A stretch of 64,000 bases of DNA from Niastella caeni (GCF_004834005.1 NZ_STFF01000005.1:1-64000), one strand, 5' to 3'; numbered from the stretch's first letter, positions 1-9,378 are shown. Notes: generated from the letters alone by a model not told the origin. Translations and numbers: made by a program.

Positions 1-689
1 TTTTAATGCCAAAATCAAGGCTTTCAGAGCCTCGGCAAGGGGTGTTCGAGATATTAATTTCTTCTTATTCAGACTCCATAAAATCTATGCCTAAACAAAT
101 CAATCCCCCAAAAATTTCACTTGATCCATAATTTGTGACTTCAAGCTGAAAATATTTTCTAAGTTCAAATTTGTGACCTTAAGTATTTCGCAGAGAGTTA
201 AAGAAGAACTAATTAGATATTTTTAATATCTGGGATTTTTTTATTTGGTTGGTGGAAAATTGAAAAATTGGGCGGAATAATGTCATATTTTTTGGCCTAA
301 AACCAGAAATTTTGCCTCTTTTATATGATTTATATCACAAAAATCATGGAGAATTGAAAATTTCATCTATATTAGCGGAAGCAAAATAAAAAAAGCCACC
401 CGTAGAAACGGCTGGCCTCTAACGATTGCTTGCCATATGAAAAAAGAGATAAATCTATTTGTCTTTTTGAATACTGAACAGTAACTTGCCGTATTCTTTT
501 TGAGCCTCTAATGATTGCTGCTTTTTCTAACGATTGCTTCCCATAACCATTTTGCTCATTTGCTGGATCAAAAGTAGGATGTAAATACGTATCTTTCAAA
601 ACATCTTACTACCGGTTTAATTACGCCAAAAGCGTGAAAGGAATCCTAAAGCCCTTGCCGGTATTGAGTTTCAGGCAAATTTCATAATT
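1..689. other. Non-coding opening region with short direct repeats
   Basis: I see no convincing gene here. The stretch is AT-rich and carries three related copies of a motif reading CTAACGATTGCTTGCCATA: about 420-438, a shortened CTAATGATTGCT at 508-519, and 527-545. A 75-residue frame on the minus strand (372-599) exists only because it runs through these repeats and through a terminator hairpin, so I do not call it a gene. The left edge may hold the tail of a gene lying outside the window, but nothing supports a product. Confidence 0.5.
388..416 (-). terminator. Terminator-like hairpin, minus strand
   Basis: Arms 395-403 and 408-416 pair around the loop AGAA with one mismatch. On the minus strand the stem is followed by a run of Ts (388-394 read as A on the plus strand). 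It would end a minus-strand transcript coming from the 420-689 region, where no sure gene was found. Confidence 0.45.
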
Positions 690-2252
690 ATGTCCAACCG
701 ATTTACAGACGCGTTGTTTCAATTGGTTCATTCACTGGAGAAGTCGGAAAAGAGGCACTTTAAACTTTATATAAAAAGAAGTTCGGCTAATGAAGACTTG
801 AAAATCATACGGTTATTTGATGCGTTAGATAAATTGCCCGAGTATGACGAAAAGTTGTTGCTTAAAAAGTTACCAGATATCAAAAAGCCACAGCTTGCCA
901 ACATAAAGACTCATTTATATAAACAGTTATTGGGCAGCCTTAGGCTGTTAAAAGCTACCGAAAACATTGATCTTCAACTGAGTGAGCACCTTGATCACGC
1001 CCGGGTACTCTACAATAAGGGATTAAAACTGCAAAGCCTTAAAATTCTGGAAAAGGCTAAGGAGATCGCGCGCTCCAATCAGAAATTTAATTTCCTGGCC
1101 CAGGTTATTTCCCTGGAAAAAAAGATCGAAACACTTCACATTACCCGCAGTTCTACCGAAAAAACACTTGTTCTCGCTGAAGAAGCCCAGGAAATCAGTA
1201 GTCATATCGACAGGGTTACCCGGCTTTCGAACCTGGCCTTGCTGTTGTACCGTTGGTTTGTGCTGAATGGCCATGCCCGCAATCCGGAAGATGAGCAAGA
1301 CCTGATAAAATTCTTTAGGGAATACCTGCCTGCCGATATAAATGCCGTAAATGGTTTTTACGAAAAACTATACCTGTACCAGAGCTATAGCTGGTATGCA
1401 TTTATAAAGCAGGACTTTTTAATGTATTACAAGTATGGGCAGAAGTGGATTGATCTGTACAACGAACATCCGCTAATGAAGGAGGTGGAAACAGGCCACT
1501 ATATAAAGGGCATGCACAACCTGTTGAATGCTCATTTCGACTTACGTAATTTCAAAAAATTTGATATTACACTTAAGCAGTTTGAGGAATTCTCAAAAAC
1601 ACCGGTAGCAACACATCACGACAATTTCCGCACACATACATTTATTTATATCAACAGCGCAAAGGTTAACCAGCACCTGATGCAGGGAACCTTCCGGGAA
1701 GGACTGGCGCTGGTGCCTGAAATAGAAGAAAAGCTGGAAGAGTATGCGTTGTTTGTTGATCAGCACCGTATTCTCGTATTCAATTACAAGATCGCCACGT
1801 TACATTTCGGCAATGGGGAGTATGAAAAATGTATCGATTACCTGCAACGGATCATCAACGGTCCGATAGACCTGCGGATAGACCTGCAATGTTATGCGCG
1901 TTTGTTGCACATGCTGGCCCATTATGAAATGGGGAATTACGAGTTGATGGAGTCGCTGAGTAAATCAGTGTTCCGGTTTATGGCGCGCATGAAGAATATA
2001 ACCGTGGTGGAAGAAGAAATGTTACGCTTCCTGCGAAATTCCTTTGGCGTAAGCCCGCGTGAGTTAAGGCCTGAACTGGAGAAGTTTTTAAACAAGATCA
2101 AACATCTCGAAAAAAACCGCTTCGAAACAAGGGCGTTCGCTTACCTGGATATTATTTCCTGGACGGAGAGTAAAGTATACCAAAAACCGATGCGGGAAGT
2201 GGTATATGAAAAATATATAAAAAGTAAACACCGGGGTACAGTTGTAGCCTGA
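690..2252 (+). CDS. Conserved hypothetical helical-repeat (TPR-like) protein
   Basis: A 520-residue protein starting at ATG 690 that I cannot assign to a function. No signal peptide or membrane segment is visible, so it is probably cytoplasmic. The sequence is almost wholly helical, with spaced aromatic and Ala/Leu positions and repeated patterns such as YNKGLKLQSLKILEKAKEIA and LHFGNGEYEKCIDYLQRII that look like tetratricopeptide helix pairs. Proteins of this size and style are common in Bacteroidota and are generally annotated as hypothetical or TPR-domain scaffolds. It stands alone: non-coding sequence precedes it, a strong terminator follows within 10 bases, and the next gene starts 139 bases further on. 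Confidence 0.75.
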   Translation: MSNRFTDALFQLVHSLEKSEKRHFKLYIKRSSANEDLKIIRLFDALDKLPEYDEKLLLKKLPDIKKPQLANIKTHLYKQLLGSLRLLKATENIDLQLSEHLDHARVLYNKGLKLQSLKILEKAKEIARSNQKFNFLAQVISLEKKIETLHITRSSTEKTLVLAEEAQEISSHIDRVTRLSNLALLLYRWFVLNGHARNPEDEQDLIKFFREYLPADINAVNGFYEKLYLYQSYSWYAFIKQDFLMYYKYGQKWIDLYNEHPLMKEVETGHYIKGMHNLLNAHFDLRNFKKFDITLKQFEEFSKTPVATHHDNFRTHTFIYINSAKVNQHLMQGTFREGLALVPEIEEKLEEYALFVDQHRILVFNYKIATLHFGNGEYEKCIDYLQRIINGPIDLRIDLQCYARLLHMLAHYEMGNYELMESLSKSVFRFMARMKNITVVEEEMLRFLRNSFGVSPRELRPELEKFLNKIKHLEKNRFETRAFAYLDIISWTESKVYQKPMREVVYEKYIKSKHRGTVVA

Positions 2253-2260
2253 ATTTAATG

Positions 2261-2301
2261 AGTAAAAGGGTGCGCTTCAATTAAAAGCGCACCCTTTTAC
2301 T
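2261..2301 (+). terminator. Strong intrinsic terminator, possibly bidirectional
   Basis: A perfect 17-base inverted repeat (2261-2277 and 2285-2301) around a 7-base loop, with A-rich left and T-rich right ends (AGTAAAAGGG.../...CCCTTTTACT). It lies 8 bases after the stop of the helical-repeat gene and isolates it from the M1 peptidase. Confidence 0.85.
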
Positions 2302-2391
2302 TAATGCTGTTTTTGTGCATTTCCGCTCATCCACACTTTTCATAAATAGCCTGCAACGTTTTGTATATTTATCAATAATTAAAAGTTGGTT

Positions 2392-4260
2392 ATGTTCATA
2401 CAACGGTCCTTGGCTTTATTGGTTTTGTTTGGTAGCCTAATGGCAAATGCCCAGGTGAAATTAAGCCTGCCGCGCAATTTGAAGACTGCCTATGAAAAAG
2501 AAACGCGTACCAATAATGGACAACCGGGCAGTAAGTACTGGCAAAATACCGGCAATTATGCCATCGATATTAATTTTAATCCCGATACGCGGTTGCTGAC
2601 AGGCAAGGTTGATATTGAATATATCAATAATAGTCCCAATACCTTGCAACAAGTTGTTTTCAAGTTATATCCCAATATTTACAAAAAAGGAAGCGTTCGC
2701 ATGATGCCGGTTAAACCTGCGGATATTACAGATGGCGTTCGTATTTCATCACTTCAATATAATAATACGGTAATTGACAGCAGCAGGATTAGCATCGATG
2801 GAACCAATATGATGGTACCTGTTAGTCCGCTTGCGCCAGGGGGCACCATGCACTTTACCATTCAATATACGTATACGCTTAATAAAACCTCCCACATCCG
2901 TACCGGTGAAATTGAACCGGGTGCTGATTTTATAGCATATTTTTTCCCACGAATTGCAGTGTACGATGATGTCGATGGCTGGAATATGGCACCGTACTTA
3001 GGTACACAGGAGTTTTATAATGATTTCGGCAACTTCAACGTAGCCATTACTGTGCCGGTCAATTATGTAGTGTGGGCAACCGGCGACCTGGCTAATTGCA
3101 ATGAGGTATTGACAGAAAAATATTGCCAGCGTTTGCAGATGGCAGAAAAGCAGGATGGCATTATCAACATTATTGATTCTTCCGATCTGCAACAAAGGGA
3201 TATCACCCGTCAAAATGCGTCTAACACCTGGAAATTTTTGGCAGAGAATGTTACCGATTTTGCTTTTGCCGTAAGCGATCATTATATGTGGAAGTCGACC
3301 AGCCTTGTAGTAGACGCAGCTACAAAAAGAAGAACGCGGGTAGATGCTGTTTTCAATCCGGCACATAAAGATTATTATGAAGTGGTTGATTTTGGCCGTA
3401 AAACAGTTTGGGCCATGAGTTATGTATTTCCCCGCTGGCCATTTCCATATTCACATATATCAATTGTTGATGGGCTCGATCAGATGGAATATCCGATGAT
3501 GGTAAACGATAATCCGCTGGAAAGCCGCGTGGAGACCATTGAGCTGGTAGACCATGAAGTGTTTCATACGATGTTTCCTTTTTACATGGGCATCAATGAA
3601 ACAAAGTATGCGTGGATGGATGAAGGCTGGGCCACCATTGGTGAGTGGATCATTTCGTCGATCATTGATAGCAGCATAAGAGATGTTTACGGCGTTAGCG
3701 GATATGAAAGAGCCGCTGGAACAGAACAGGATGCGCCCATCACCACCCTGTCAACGCAAATGAATGGCATGCCTTATTTTTTAACTTCATATCCAAAATC
3801 GGGGCTGGGCTATTTATATGTAAAAGATATGTTGGGTGATTCGCTTTTTACAAAAGCGCTGCATTACTACATTCAGCAATGGCGGGGCAAGCATCCCATT
3901 CCTTTCGATTTTTTTAATTGCATGAATACGGGCTCAGGAAAAAACCTGAACTGGTTCTGGAAAAAATGGTTTATTGATGGCGGCGTACCTGATCTATCGA
4001 TAAAAAAGGTAAATAAGACAAATACCGGCTTCAATTTAACTGTTGAATGTACCGGGCATAAACCTGTTCCGGTTGATGTTATAATAAATTATGCCGACGG
4101 GTCGAAAGAAAGCGTTCATCGCTCTATTGCGGTTTGGGAAAAATCAAATACCGTCATTATTGCATTACCTGCTAAAAAGTCGGTTAAAACGATTACCCTG
4201 GATGGACCTTATGTGCCGGATGTTAACAGGAAGGATAATGTATGGAACAATAATTTATAA
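2392..4260 (+). CDS. M1 family zinc metallopeptidase (secreted)
   Basis: A gluzincin aminopeptidase-like protein of 622 residues from ATG 2392; the frame also opens at TTG 2386, which I reject because the ATG gives a clean signal peptide (MFIQRSLALLVLFGSLMANA, then Q). The zinc site is explicit: HEVFH at residues 388-392 followed after exactly 18 residues by Glu411 in MDEGWA, the HEXXH-x18-E pattern of family M1. The upstream substrate-binding stretch reads DGLDQMEYPMMV, a variant of the GxMEN exopeptidase motif in which Asn is replaced by Tyr, as in several Bacteroidota M1-like proteins. Localisation should be periplasmic or outer-membrane. The natural substrate is not evident from the neighbours. 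Confidence 0.88.
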   Translation: MFIQRSLALLVLFGSLMANAQVKLSLPRNLKTAYEKETRTNNGQPGSKYWQNTGNYAIDINFNPDTRLLTGKVDIEYINNSPNTLQQVVFKLYPNIYKKGSVRMMPVKPADITDGVRISSLQYNNTVIDSSRISIDGTNMMVPVSPLAPGGTMHFTIQYTYTLNKTSHIRTGEIEPGADFIAYFFPRIAVYDDVDGWNMAPYLGTQEFYNDFGNFNVAITVPVNYVVWATGDLANCNEVLTEKYCQRLQMAEKQDGIINIIDSSDLQQRDITRQNASNTWKFLAENVTDFAFAVSDHYMWKSTSLVVDAATKRRTRVDAVFNPAHKDYYEVVDFGRKTVWAMSYVFPRWPFPYSHISIVDGLDQMEYPMMVNDNPLESRVETIELVDHEVFHTMFPFYMGINETKYAWMDEGWATIGEWIISSIIDSSIRDVYGVSGYERAAGTEQDAPITTLSTQMNGMPYFLTSYPKSGLGYLYVKDMLGDSLFTKALHYYIQQWRGKHPIPFDFFNCMNTGSGKNLNWFWKKWFIDGGVPDLSIKKVNKTNTGFNLTVECTGHKPVPVDVIINYADGSKESVHRSIAVWEKSNTVIIALPAKKSVKTITLDGPYVPDVNRKDNVWNNNL

Positions 4261-4429
4261 AATTAATATATGTGGCAGGCGCAATAAGGGTTTCGTATTG
4301 TTAAAGTGGAAAAACAATCATAAGTTTTTATTATTTCATTCGTTTTTCGCGAATTTAATTTGCATCTTTGCAGACGCTTGCTGCCGTACGGATAAGTTTT
4401 TTATTTCCATTGTAAAACCGCTTATTATA

Positions 4430-4783
4430 ATGTATACCCACATTTGGCTTAAATACCTGCCCATTATCAGAATTTTGATGAAGAAATCAGCAGCAGGTGA
4501 TCAGGTACTTAACCTCAATCGTCCAGATTTTGAAAAGGCCGGTGTAGCGCGCAAAGCCGGTTACAAATTTACCATTGAATACACCAATGGAAAAGTAGCT
4601 AATGTAATCAGCACATCACAATTGGCCCTTGACCTGGCTGCTGTAATGCTAGAAGACGCTACTTTGAAAAATCTGTTCACAACGAATAATTACCAGGTTA
4701 GTTTGAACACAAAGTTCCAACTGAGCATTAAAAATTGCACGCCGCAACCTGAAGCCTTGGCTTTGGAAGAAACAACGGCGTAA
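4430..4783 (+). CDS. Conserved hypothetical protein (Bacteroidota)
   Basis: A 117-residue protein from ATG 4430. The open frame extends upstream to 4091, but that part overlaps the M1 peptidase gene in another frame, so the internal ATG is preferred. The sequence starts MYTHIWLKYLPIIRILMKKS and has a compact mixed alpha/beta pattern with a conserved-looking core (NRPDFEKAGVARKAGYKF). I recognise the style from Bacteroidota genomes but know of no function. There is no signal peptide. A promoter-like CATCTTTG lies at 4363-4370, close to the TAnnTTTG consensus. A terminator follows. Confidence 0.72.
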   Translation: MYTHIWLKYLPIIRILMKKSAAGDQVLNLNRPDFEKAGVARKAGYKFTIEYTNGKVANVISTSQLALDLAAVMLEDATLKNLFTTNNYQVSLNTKFQLSIKNCTPQPEALALEETTA

Positions 4784-4844
4784 GCAATTACTGTTCAATC
4801 AAACCTTTACCCCATTTTCCGAAATCGGAAGAATGAATTTATTG

Positions 4845-4880
4845 AACCCTGTGCCGGCCTGGCCGAGACAGGGTTTTGTT
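4845..4880 (+). terminator. Intrinsic terminator
   Basis: AACCCTGT (4845-4852) pairs with ACAGGGTT (4868-4875), and a T-rich tail (TTTTGTTTTT) follows. It lies 60 bases past the stop of the small conserved gene. Confidence 0.75.
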
Positions 4881-4997
4881 TTTATATCTTACCCGTTTAC
4901 AACTTCATTTTAATACAGTTAAGGGACGTTTATAACTAACCCGATTTAATCTTTTTTTTCCGCTACAAATAACAGGCAGAGGCATTAACTTGCATAA

Positions 4998-7361
4998 ATG
5001 ATCGATTATTTACAGGGTTTGAATGCGCAACAGCGTGAAGCTGTTTTACATAGAGATGGTCCATTAATGATTGTGGCAGGAGCTGGTAGTGGAAAAACAA
5101 AAGTACTTACCACCCGCATTGCCCATTTAATGGCTACAGGTGTTGATGCTTTTAACATTCTGGCGCTCACCTTTACCAATAAAGCGGCGAAGGAAATGAA
5201 AGAGCGTATTGAGAAAGTGCTGCAAAATAGCGAAGCAAGAAATTTATATATCGGTACATTTCACAGTGTGTTTGCCCGCATATTACGGGGAGAAGCGCAT
5301 CGCATTGGCTATCCCAACGATTTTACCATTTACGATACCGACGATACAAAGAGTGTGATTAAAACAGTGGTGAATGAGCTGAACCTCGATGACAAACACT
5401 ACAAACCATCTGCTGTATACAATCGTATTTCAGGTGCAAAGAACGCATTGGTTGGCCCGGCGGAATATGCGAATGATTACGCTATTCAGCAGGAAGACAT
5501 GCGTACCAATCGCCCGGCCATGGCCCAGATCTATGACGCGTATGTAAAACGTTGTTATAAGAATGGCGCTATGGATTTCGATGATCTGCTGTTGAAGTTT
5601 TATGAGCTGTTGAAAAATGTTCCTGAATCGCTGAGCAAATACCAACGCAAGTTTAAATATATTCTGGTCGATGAGTACCAGGATACCAACCCCGCGCAGT
5701 ATGAAGTAATAAAATTGCTGGGCGCTATGCATGAAAATGTGTGCGTGGTGGGTGATGATGCGCAAAGTATCTATAGCTTCCGCGGCGCCACCATTGAAAA
5801 CATTTTGCAATTCCAGAAAGATTATGAAGATGCCAAAGTGGTGAAGCTGGAACAAAACTATCGCAGTTCCAAAAGCATTCTGGATGTAGCTAACGAGGTG
5901 ATCAAAAACAACAAAGGACAAATTCCCAAAAACCTTTGGACAGAAAAAGGTGAGGGAGAAAAGATAAAGCTGGTTCGCCTGAATACCGATAACGACGAAG
6001 GCAAGTTTGTGGCTGATACCATCCAGGAACAAAAGCTGCGCAATCATTATAACAACCGCGATTTCGCCATCTTATACCGCACCAATGCACAAAGCCGTGC
6101 ATTTGAAGAAAGTTTGCGGCGTATGGGCATTCCTTATACAATGTTTGGTGGTCTCAGCTTCTATGCGCGTAAAGAGATCAAGGATTACGTAGCATACCTC
6201 CGGGTAATTGTTAACCCACGTGATGAAGAAGCCCTGAAAAGAATTATTAATTACCCGGTGCGTGGTATTGGTAAAACAACTATCGATAAAACTGTTTTGG
6301 CAGCCAATGAGCAAAACATCTCCATGTGGCAGGTGTTGGAGCGGGCGCGTGAGTTTGGTTTTAAAGCCGGCACACTGGAAGCGATCGAAAATTTTGTTAC
6401 CATGATCAAAAGCTTTGCCAGTATGCTACAAGGCAAAAATGCATATGATGTAGCGGTGCATGTAGGCAAGCAAACTAATTTTGTAAAGGAGTTATTCAAC
6501 GATAAAAGTACCGAAGGCGTTCAACGGTACGAGAACGTGCAGGAGTTGTTGAACAGTATTAAAGAATGGACTGAAAGTCCGGATACGGAAGAAGGCGAAG
6601 TAACCGACAAAGGCTTGGGCGCTTACCTGCAACAGATCACCCTGCTTACAGATGCTGATGAAAAAGACCCCAATGCCGATACGGTTAAATTAATGTCAAT
6701 TCACGCCGCCAAAGGATTGGAGTTTGGCTGTGTGTTTGCCGCTGGTTTGGAAGAAATGCTTTTCCCGAATGCATTGGCCATAAACTCACGCGAAGAGCTG
6801 GAAGAAGAGCGCCGTTTGTTTTATGTTGTAATTACAAGGGCCAAAGAAAGACTTTGGATCTCTTATGCCAATACGCGTTACCGCTTTGGTAACCTGGTAC
6901 AAAACGAACCGAGCAGGTTCCTGGAAGAACTACCTGAACAATATGTAGACAGGAGCTTTGCCGGAGGAGGGATGCGTAACCAGGGCATGGGCAACCGCAG
7001 CGCTTACGACAGAATGAATGGCGGAGGCTGGGGTGGTGGTCAGTCGGCAAATCAGGCAGAGAAACGCTATGGTCCGCCGCCCTCGAAAAAAGCGTCAACA
7101 CCTGCATCTTCTACTCCCTCATATATTACTCCCAAGCCGCAAAACAAACCGGTTGAGCATGTGCCTTCCGCCGACTTTGTTGCCAGCGATATTTCCAACT
7201 TACAGGTTGGCCAGCGGGTTGAGCACCAGAAGTTTGGATTTGGTGAAGTGATAAAAATGGAAGGAAGTGCGCACAACCCTATTGCTACCGTGAAGTTTGA
7301 ATTGAACGGCGAGAAAAAGATAATGCTTAACTATGCCCGTTTGAGAATTATTGAACAATAA
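4998..7361 (+). CDS. pcrA: ATP-dependent 3'-5' DNA helicase, PcrA/UvrD family
   Basis: A superfamily 1A helicase of 787 residues, used in nucleotide excision and mismatch repair and in clearing replication blocks. Motifs in order: Q-motif LNAQQREAVL near residue 8, Walker A GAGSGKT at 28-34, TFTNKAAKEMKER (motif Ia), DEYQDTNPAQY (motif II), VGDDAQSIYSFRGA (motif III), QNYRSS (motif IV), MSIHAAKGLEF (motif V) and YVVITRAKERL (motif VI). The tail after residue 650 is Gly/Ser/Pro-rich and low in complexity, then ends in a small beta domain (VGQRVEHQKFGFGEVIKMEG) typical of the PcrA/UvrD C-terminal Tudor-like module that contacts RNA polymerase. Length is normal. It is monocistronic and followed by a REP-like palindrome, facing the convergent LytTR operon. 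Confidence 0.96.
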   Translation: MIDYLQGLNAQQREAVLHRDGPLMIVAGAGSGKTKVLTTRIAHLMATGVDAFNILALTFTNKAAKEMKERIEKVLQNSEARNLYIGTFHSVFARILRGEAHRIGYPNDFTIYDTDDTKSVIKTVVNELNLDDKHYKPSAVYNRISGAKNALVGPAEYANDYAIQQEDMRTNRPAMAQIYDAYVKRCYKNGAMDFDDLLLKFYELLKNVPESLSKYQRKFKYILVDEYQDTNPAQYEVIKLLGAMHENVCVVGDDAQSIYSFRGATIENILQFQKDYEDAKVVKLEQNYRSSKSILDVANEVIKNNKGQIPKNLWTEKGEGEKIKLVRLNTDNDEGKFVADTIQEQKLRNHYNNRDFAILYRTNAQSRAFEESLRRMGIPYTMFGGLSFYARKEIKDYVAYLRVIVNPRDEEALKRIINYPVRGIGKTTIDKTVLAANEQNISMWQVLERAREFGFKAGTLEAIENFVTMIKSFASMLQGKNAYDVAVHVGKQTNFVKELFNDKSTEGVQRYENVQELLNSIKEWTESPDTEEGEVTDKGLGAYLQQITLLTDADEKDPNADTVKLMSIHAAKGLEFGCVFAAGLEEMLFPNALAINSREELEEERRLFYVVITRAKERLWISYANTRYRFGNLVQNEPSRFLEELPEQYVDRSFAGGGMRNQGMGNRSAYDRMNGGGWGGGQSANQAEKRYGPPPSKKASTPASSTPSYITPKPQNKPVEHVPSADFVASDISNLQVGQRVEHQKFGFGEVIKMEGSAHNPIATVKFELNGEKKIMLNYARLRIIEQ

Positions 7362-7364
7362 ATT

Positions 7365-7397
7365 AACCATGCCACGGTTCAAAACCGTGGCACGGTT
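7365..7397. repeat. REP-like palindrome, copy 1
   Basis: A 15-3-15 inverted repeat (arms 7365-7379 and 7383-7397, loop CAA, one mismatch) with core GCCACGGTT/AACCGTGGC. It lies in the 41-base gap between convergent genes. The same palindrome recurs at 16011-16043 and 43890-43920. It could act as a bidirectional terminator, although no T-run follows either arm. Confidence 0.8.
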
Positions 7398-7402
7398 ATC
7401 GA

Positions 7403-8137
7403 TCACGGCTGCGAAAACACTTTCATTACGCCATTCCTGAATAATTTACCAATGGGGATGTCGGTCTTATCGATTTCCACCAATTCATTGGTGAAAGATT
7501 TTATTTTGTTGATGGAAACGATGAACGATCTGTGGGTACGTACAAATAATTTTTCGGGTAACATGGCTTCTACCGAGCTTATCGATTGTTTGGTAATGAT
7601 AACACCCTGCACTGTATTCACTTTGATATAATCTTTCATGCTTTCTATATACAGAATATCATCCAACATAACTTTTACCATTTTACGGTCGGCACGGAAG
7701 TAAACAAAGCTTTCATTTTTCTTTTCTTCCACTACGCTTGTAACAACTGGTTTCGATATGGCTGTGGAACTATTGAGCGGATAGGCTTTGTTGACCGCTT
7801 TCAAGAAACGGTCGAAGCGAATGGGTTTCATCAGGTAATCCACCACATCCAGTTCATATCCTTCCAGCGCATATTCTGAGAAAGCCGTTGTGAAAATAAC
7901 CTTGGGTGGATTTTTCAATGTTTTTATGAAGTCAGTGCCGTTTAATTGCGGCAAGCGGATATCGAGGAATAAAAGGTCTACAGGTTGTTGTTGTAAAACC
8001 GTCAGCGCCTGAATAGCGTTGGCGCATTCACCCATTAACTGCAGCGTGGGTATTTCCTGTACATACCGGCGAATTATCTCGCGGGCAGGCGGTTCATCAT
8101 CTATGATCAGGCAACGTATGGTTTGGGTATCATTCAT
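7403..8137 (-). CDS. LytTR-family response regulator
   Basis: A 244-residue transcription regulator. The N-terminal receiver domain (about 8-125) has the acidic pair (IIDDEP, 11-15), phospho-acceptor Asp59 in FLDIRLP, the conserved Thr in FTTAFSEYALEGYE and Lys in MKPIRFDRF. The C-terminal LytTR DNA-binding domain (about 140-240) carries the usual VKVMLDDILYIESMKDYIKV and RTHRSFIVSINKI elements. The start codon overlaps the stop of the upstream sensor kinase by 8 bases, so the two are translationally coupled and should form a two-component system. The target genes are not evident; a palindrome upstream of the kinase (9365-9378) is a possible self-regulatory site. Confidence 0.93.
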   Translation of the reverse strand: MNDTQTIRCLIIDDEPPAREIIRRYVQEIPTLQLMGECANAIQALTVLQQQPVDLLFLDIRLPQLNGTDFIKTLKNPPKVIFTTAFSEYALEGYELDVVDYLMKPIRFDRFLKAVNKAYPLNSSTAISKPVVTSVVEEKKNESFVYFRADRKMVKVMLDDILYIESMKDYIKVNTVQGVIITKQSISSVEAMLPEKLFVRTHRSFIVSINKIKSFTNELVEIDKTDIPIGKLFRNGVMKVFSQP

Positions 8138-9296
8138 GATAGGCTAACTTAAAACCAGCATTTTCTTTTTTGGTCAACGGTATACTATCTAATTGCAACC
8201 AAAGATTCACAATAAATACATCTTCTTCGTCGGTGATCGTTAACTCGTGTTTGCCGGGATACAACAGTTCCAGGCGTTTGCGTACATTCAAAATGCCAAT
8301 ACCTTGATAATTGTTTTTGGCTACCCCACTGTCCTTTCCGTTCATAAGCTTTACATACATCCTGTTGTTGTCAAGCGTTACCTGCAGGTTTAACCAGGGC
8401 TGTTCCAGCATATGGCTGGTACCATGCTTAAAACAATTTTCAACCAGCGGTAATAACAACAATGGGGCAATTGCCAGGTCTGAAGTATTAGCGGGCATGT
8501 TTACATGAACATCTAACTGTTCATCATAACGAATTTGTTCCAGCGTAATGTAATCCCTGATCAATTTTAATTCTTTCGATAGGGGCACCTGAGGTTGGTT
8601 GCATTCGTACAGCATAAACCGCAACATGTCTGACAAACCCATTACCAGTTGCGAAGCTACGGGCGCTGTATTTTGCGTATGGGAGTAAATGTTATTAAGT
8701 GTATTAAATAAGAAATGCGGGTGCACCTGGGCTTTCAGCAACTGTAATTGCGATTCGGCATTTTCTTTTTGTAGCTGCAGGTTGCGCTGTTCTTTTACAT
8801 ACCAGTGTTTCATTAATTTAATAGAAGCTGCAATGCCGCCGATGGTAATACCACCACGCAACCCAGCCATGAGTGCCTTATGGAGGTTGCTGGCTGCCCG
8901 CAGCCGCAGAGCCCGGCCAAACTCAGTAGTATTCAGGATCCATTCTTGTATTTGGGGAATAATAGTAACCGCTAAAATGGTAGATACGCAAGCTGCACCT
9001 AAAAAGCAAAGCAGTACCCATACAGCCGTTTGCCAGTATTTTTGTTTGAGCAGGTACCGGGGAATTACAAAATACATGAGGGCATATGCCAAAGAAATAT
9101 GGGCTATCATGTATACCAGCGATTCAAATGTTGAATCCAACAGATGCAAAGCATAGCCATGTTTCAGACTAAAGCCTATTACCGAATACAATACAGCCTG
9201 AGTCAGCCACCAAAATACCCAAAATGCCAGGTGCCGCCGGATGCGGTATTTTGGCTCATCTGAAAAAATGAAAGGGTATTTGGCCGTGGGTCGCAT
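8130..9296 (-). CDS. LytS/YehU-type sensor histidine kinase
   Basis: A 388-residue membrane kinase. Four membrane segments fill the first 165 residues (around 22-42, 55-78, 88-112 and 145-162), with only short loops outside, so ligand sensing is probably within the membrane or indirect. A short coiled region leads into the His_kinase domain; the phospho-acceptor is His194 in HPHFLFNTLNN. The ATPase N-box is LLLPLVENCFKHG, and a short GIGILNVRKRLELLYPG segment forms the G-box. It pairs with the LytTR regulator that overlaps its 3' end. Confidence 0.92.
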   Translation of the reverse strand: MRPTAKYPFIFSDEPKYRIRRHLAFWVFWWLTQAVLYSVIGFSLKHGYALHLLDSTFESLVYMIAHISLAYALMYFVIPRYLLKQKYWQTAVWVLLCFLGAACVSTILAVTIIPQIQEWILNTTEFGRALRLRAASNLHKALMAGLRGGITIGGIAASIKLMKHWYVKEQRNLQLQKENAESQLQLLKAQVHPHFLFNTLNNIYSHTQNTAPVASQLVMGLSDMLRFMLYECNQPQVPLSKELKLIRDYITLEQIRYDEQLDVHVNMPANTSDLAIAPLLLLPLVENCFKHGTSHMLEQPWLNLQVTLDNNRMYVKLMNGKDSGVAKNNYQGIGILNVRKRLELLYPGKHELTITDEEDVFIVNLWLQLDSIPLTKKENAGFKLAYHE

Positions 9297-9364
9297 ATCC
9301 TAAAATTACATTTCGTTTGGCTTTCATAGGCGCTATTGGGTGTTAATATCGCCATATATCAATT

Positions 9365-9378
9365 TTTCGTCGACGAAA
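9365..9378. promoter_or_regulatory. 14-base perfect palindrome upstream of the kinase operon
   Basis: TTTCGTCGACGAAA is fully self-complementary and lies 69 bases upstream of the kinase start, on the operon's promoter side. A diverged GGTCGACGAA occurs at 9951-9960. It is a candidate operator for a dimeric regulator; no regulator can be named. Confidence 0.4.

Noticed and set aside
372..599. 75-residue reading frame on the minus strand at the left edge
   Set aside because: It runs through short direct repeats and ends inside a terminator hairpin; the translation is low in complexity and matches no family I know.
4091..4429. N-terminal extension of the small gene ending at 4783
   Set aside because: The extension overlaps the 3' end of the M1 peptidase gene in another frame and reads as random basic sequence; ATG 4430 begins the coherent protein.
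5430..6047. 205-residue antisense frame inside the helicase gene
   Set aside because: It lies fully opposite conserved helicase motifs and its translation (runs of Ile, Leu, Phe and Gln) is a codon-bias shadow.
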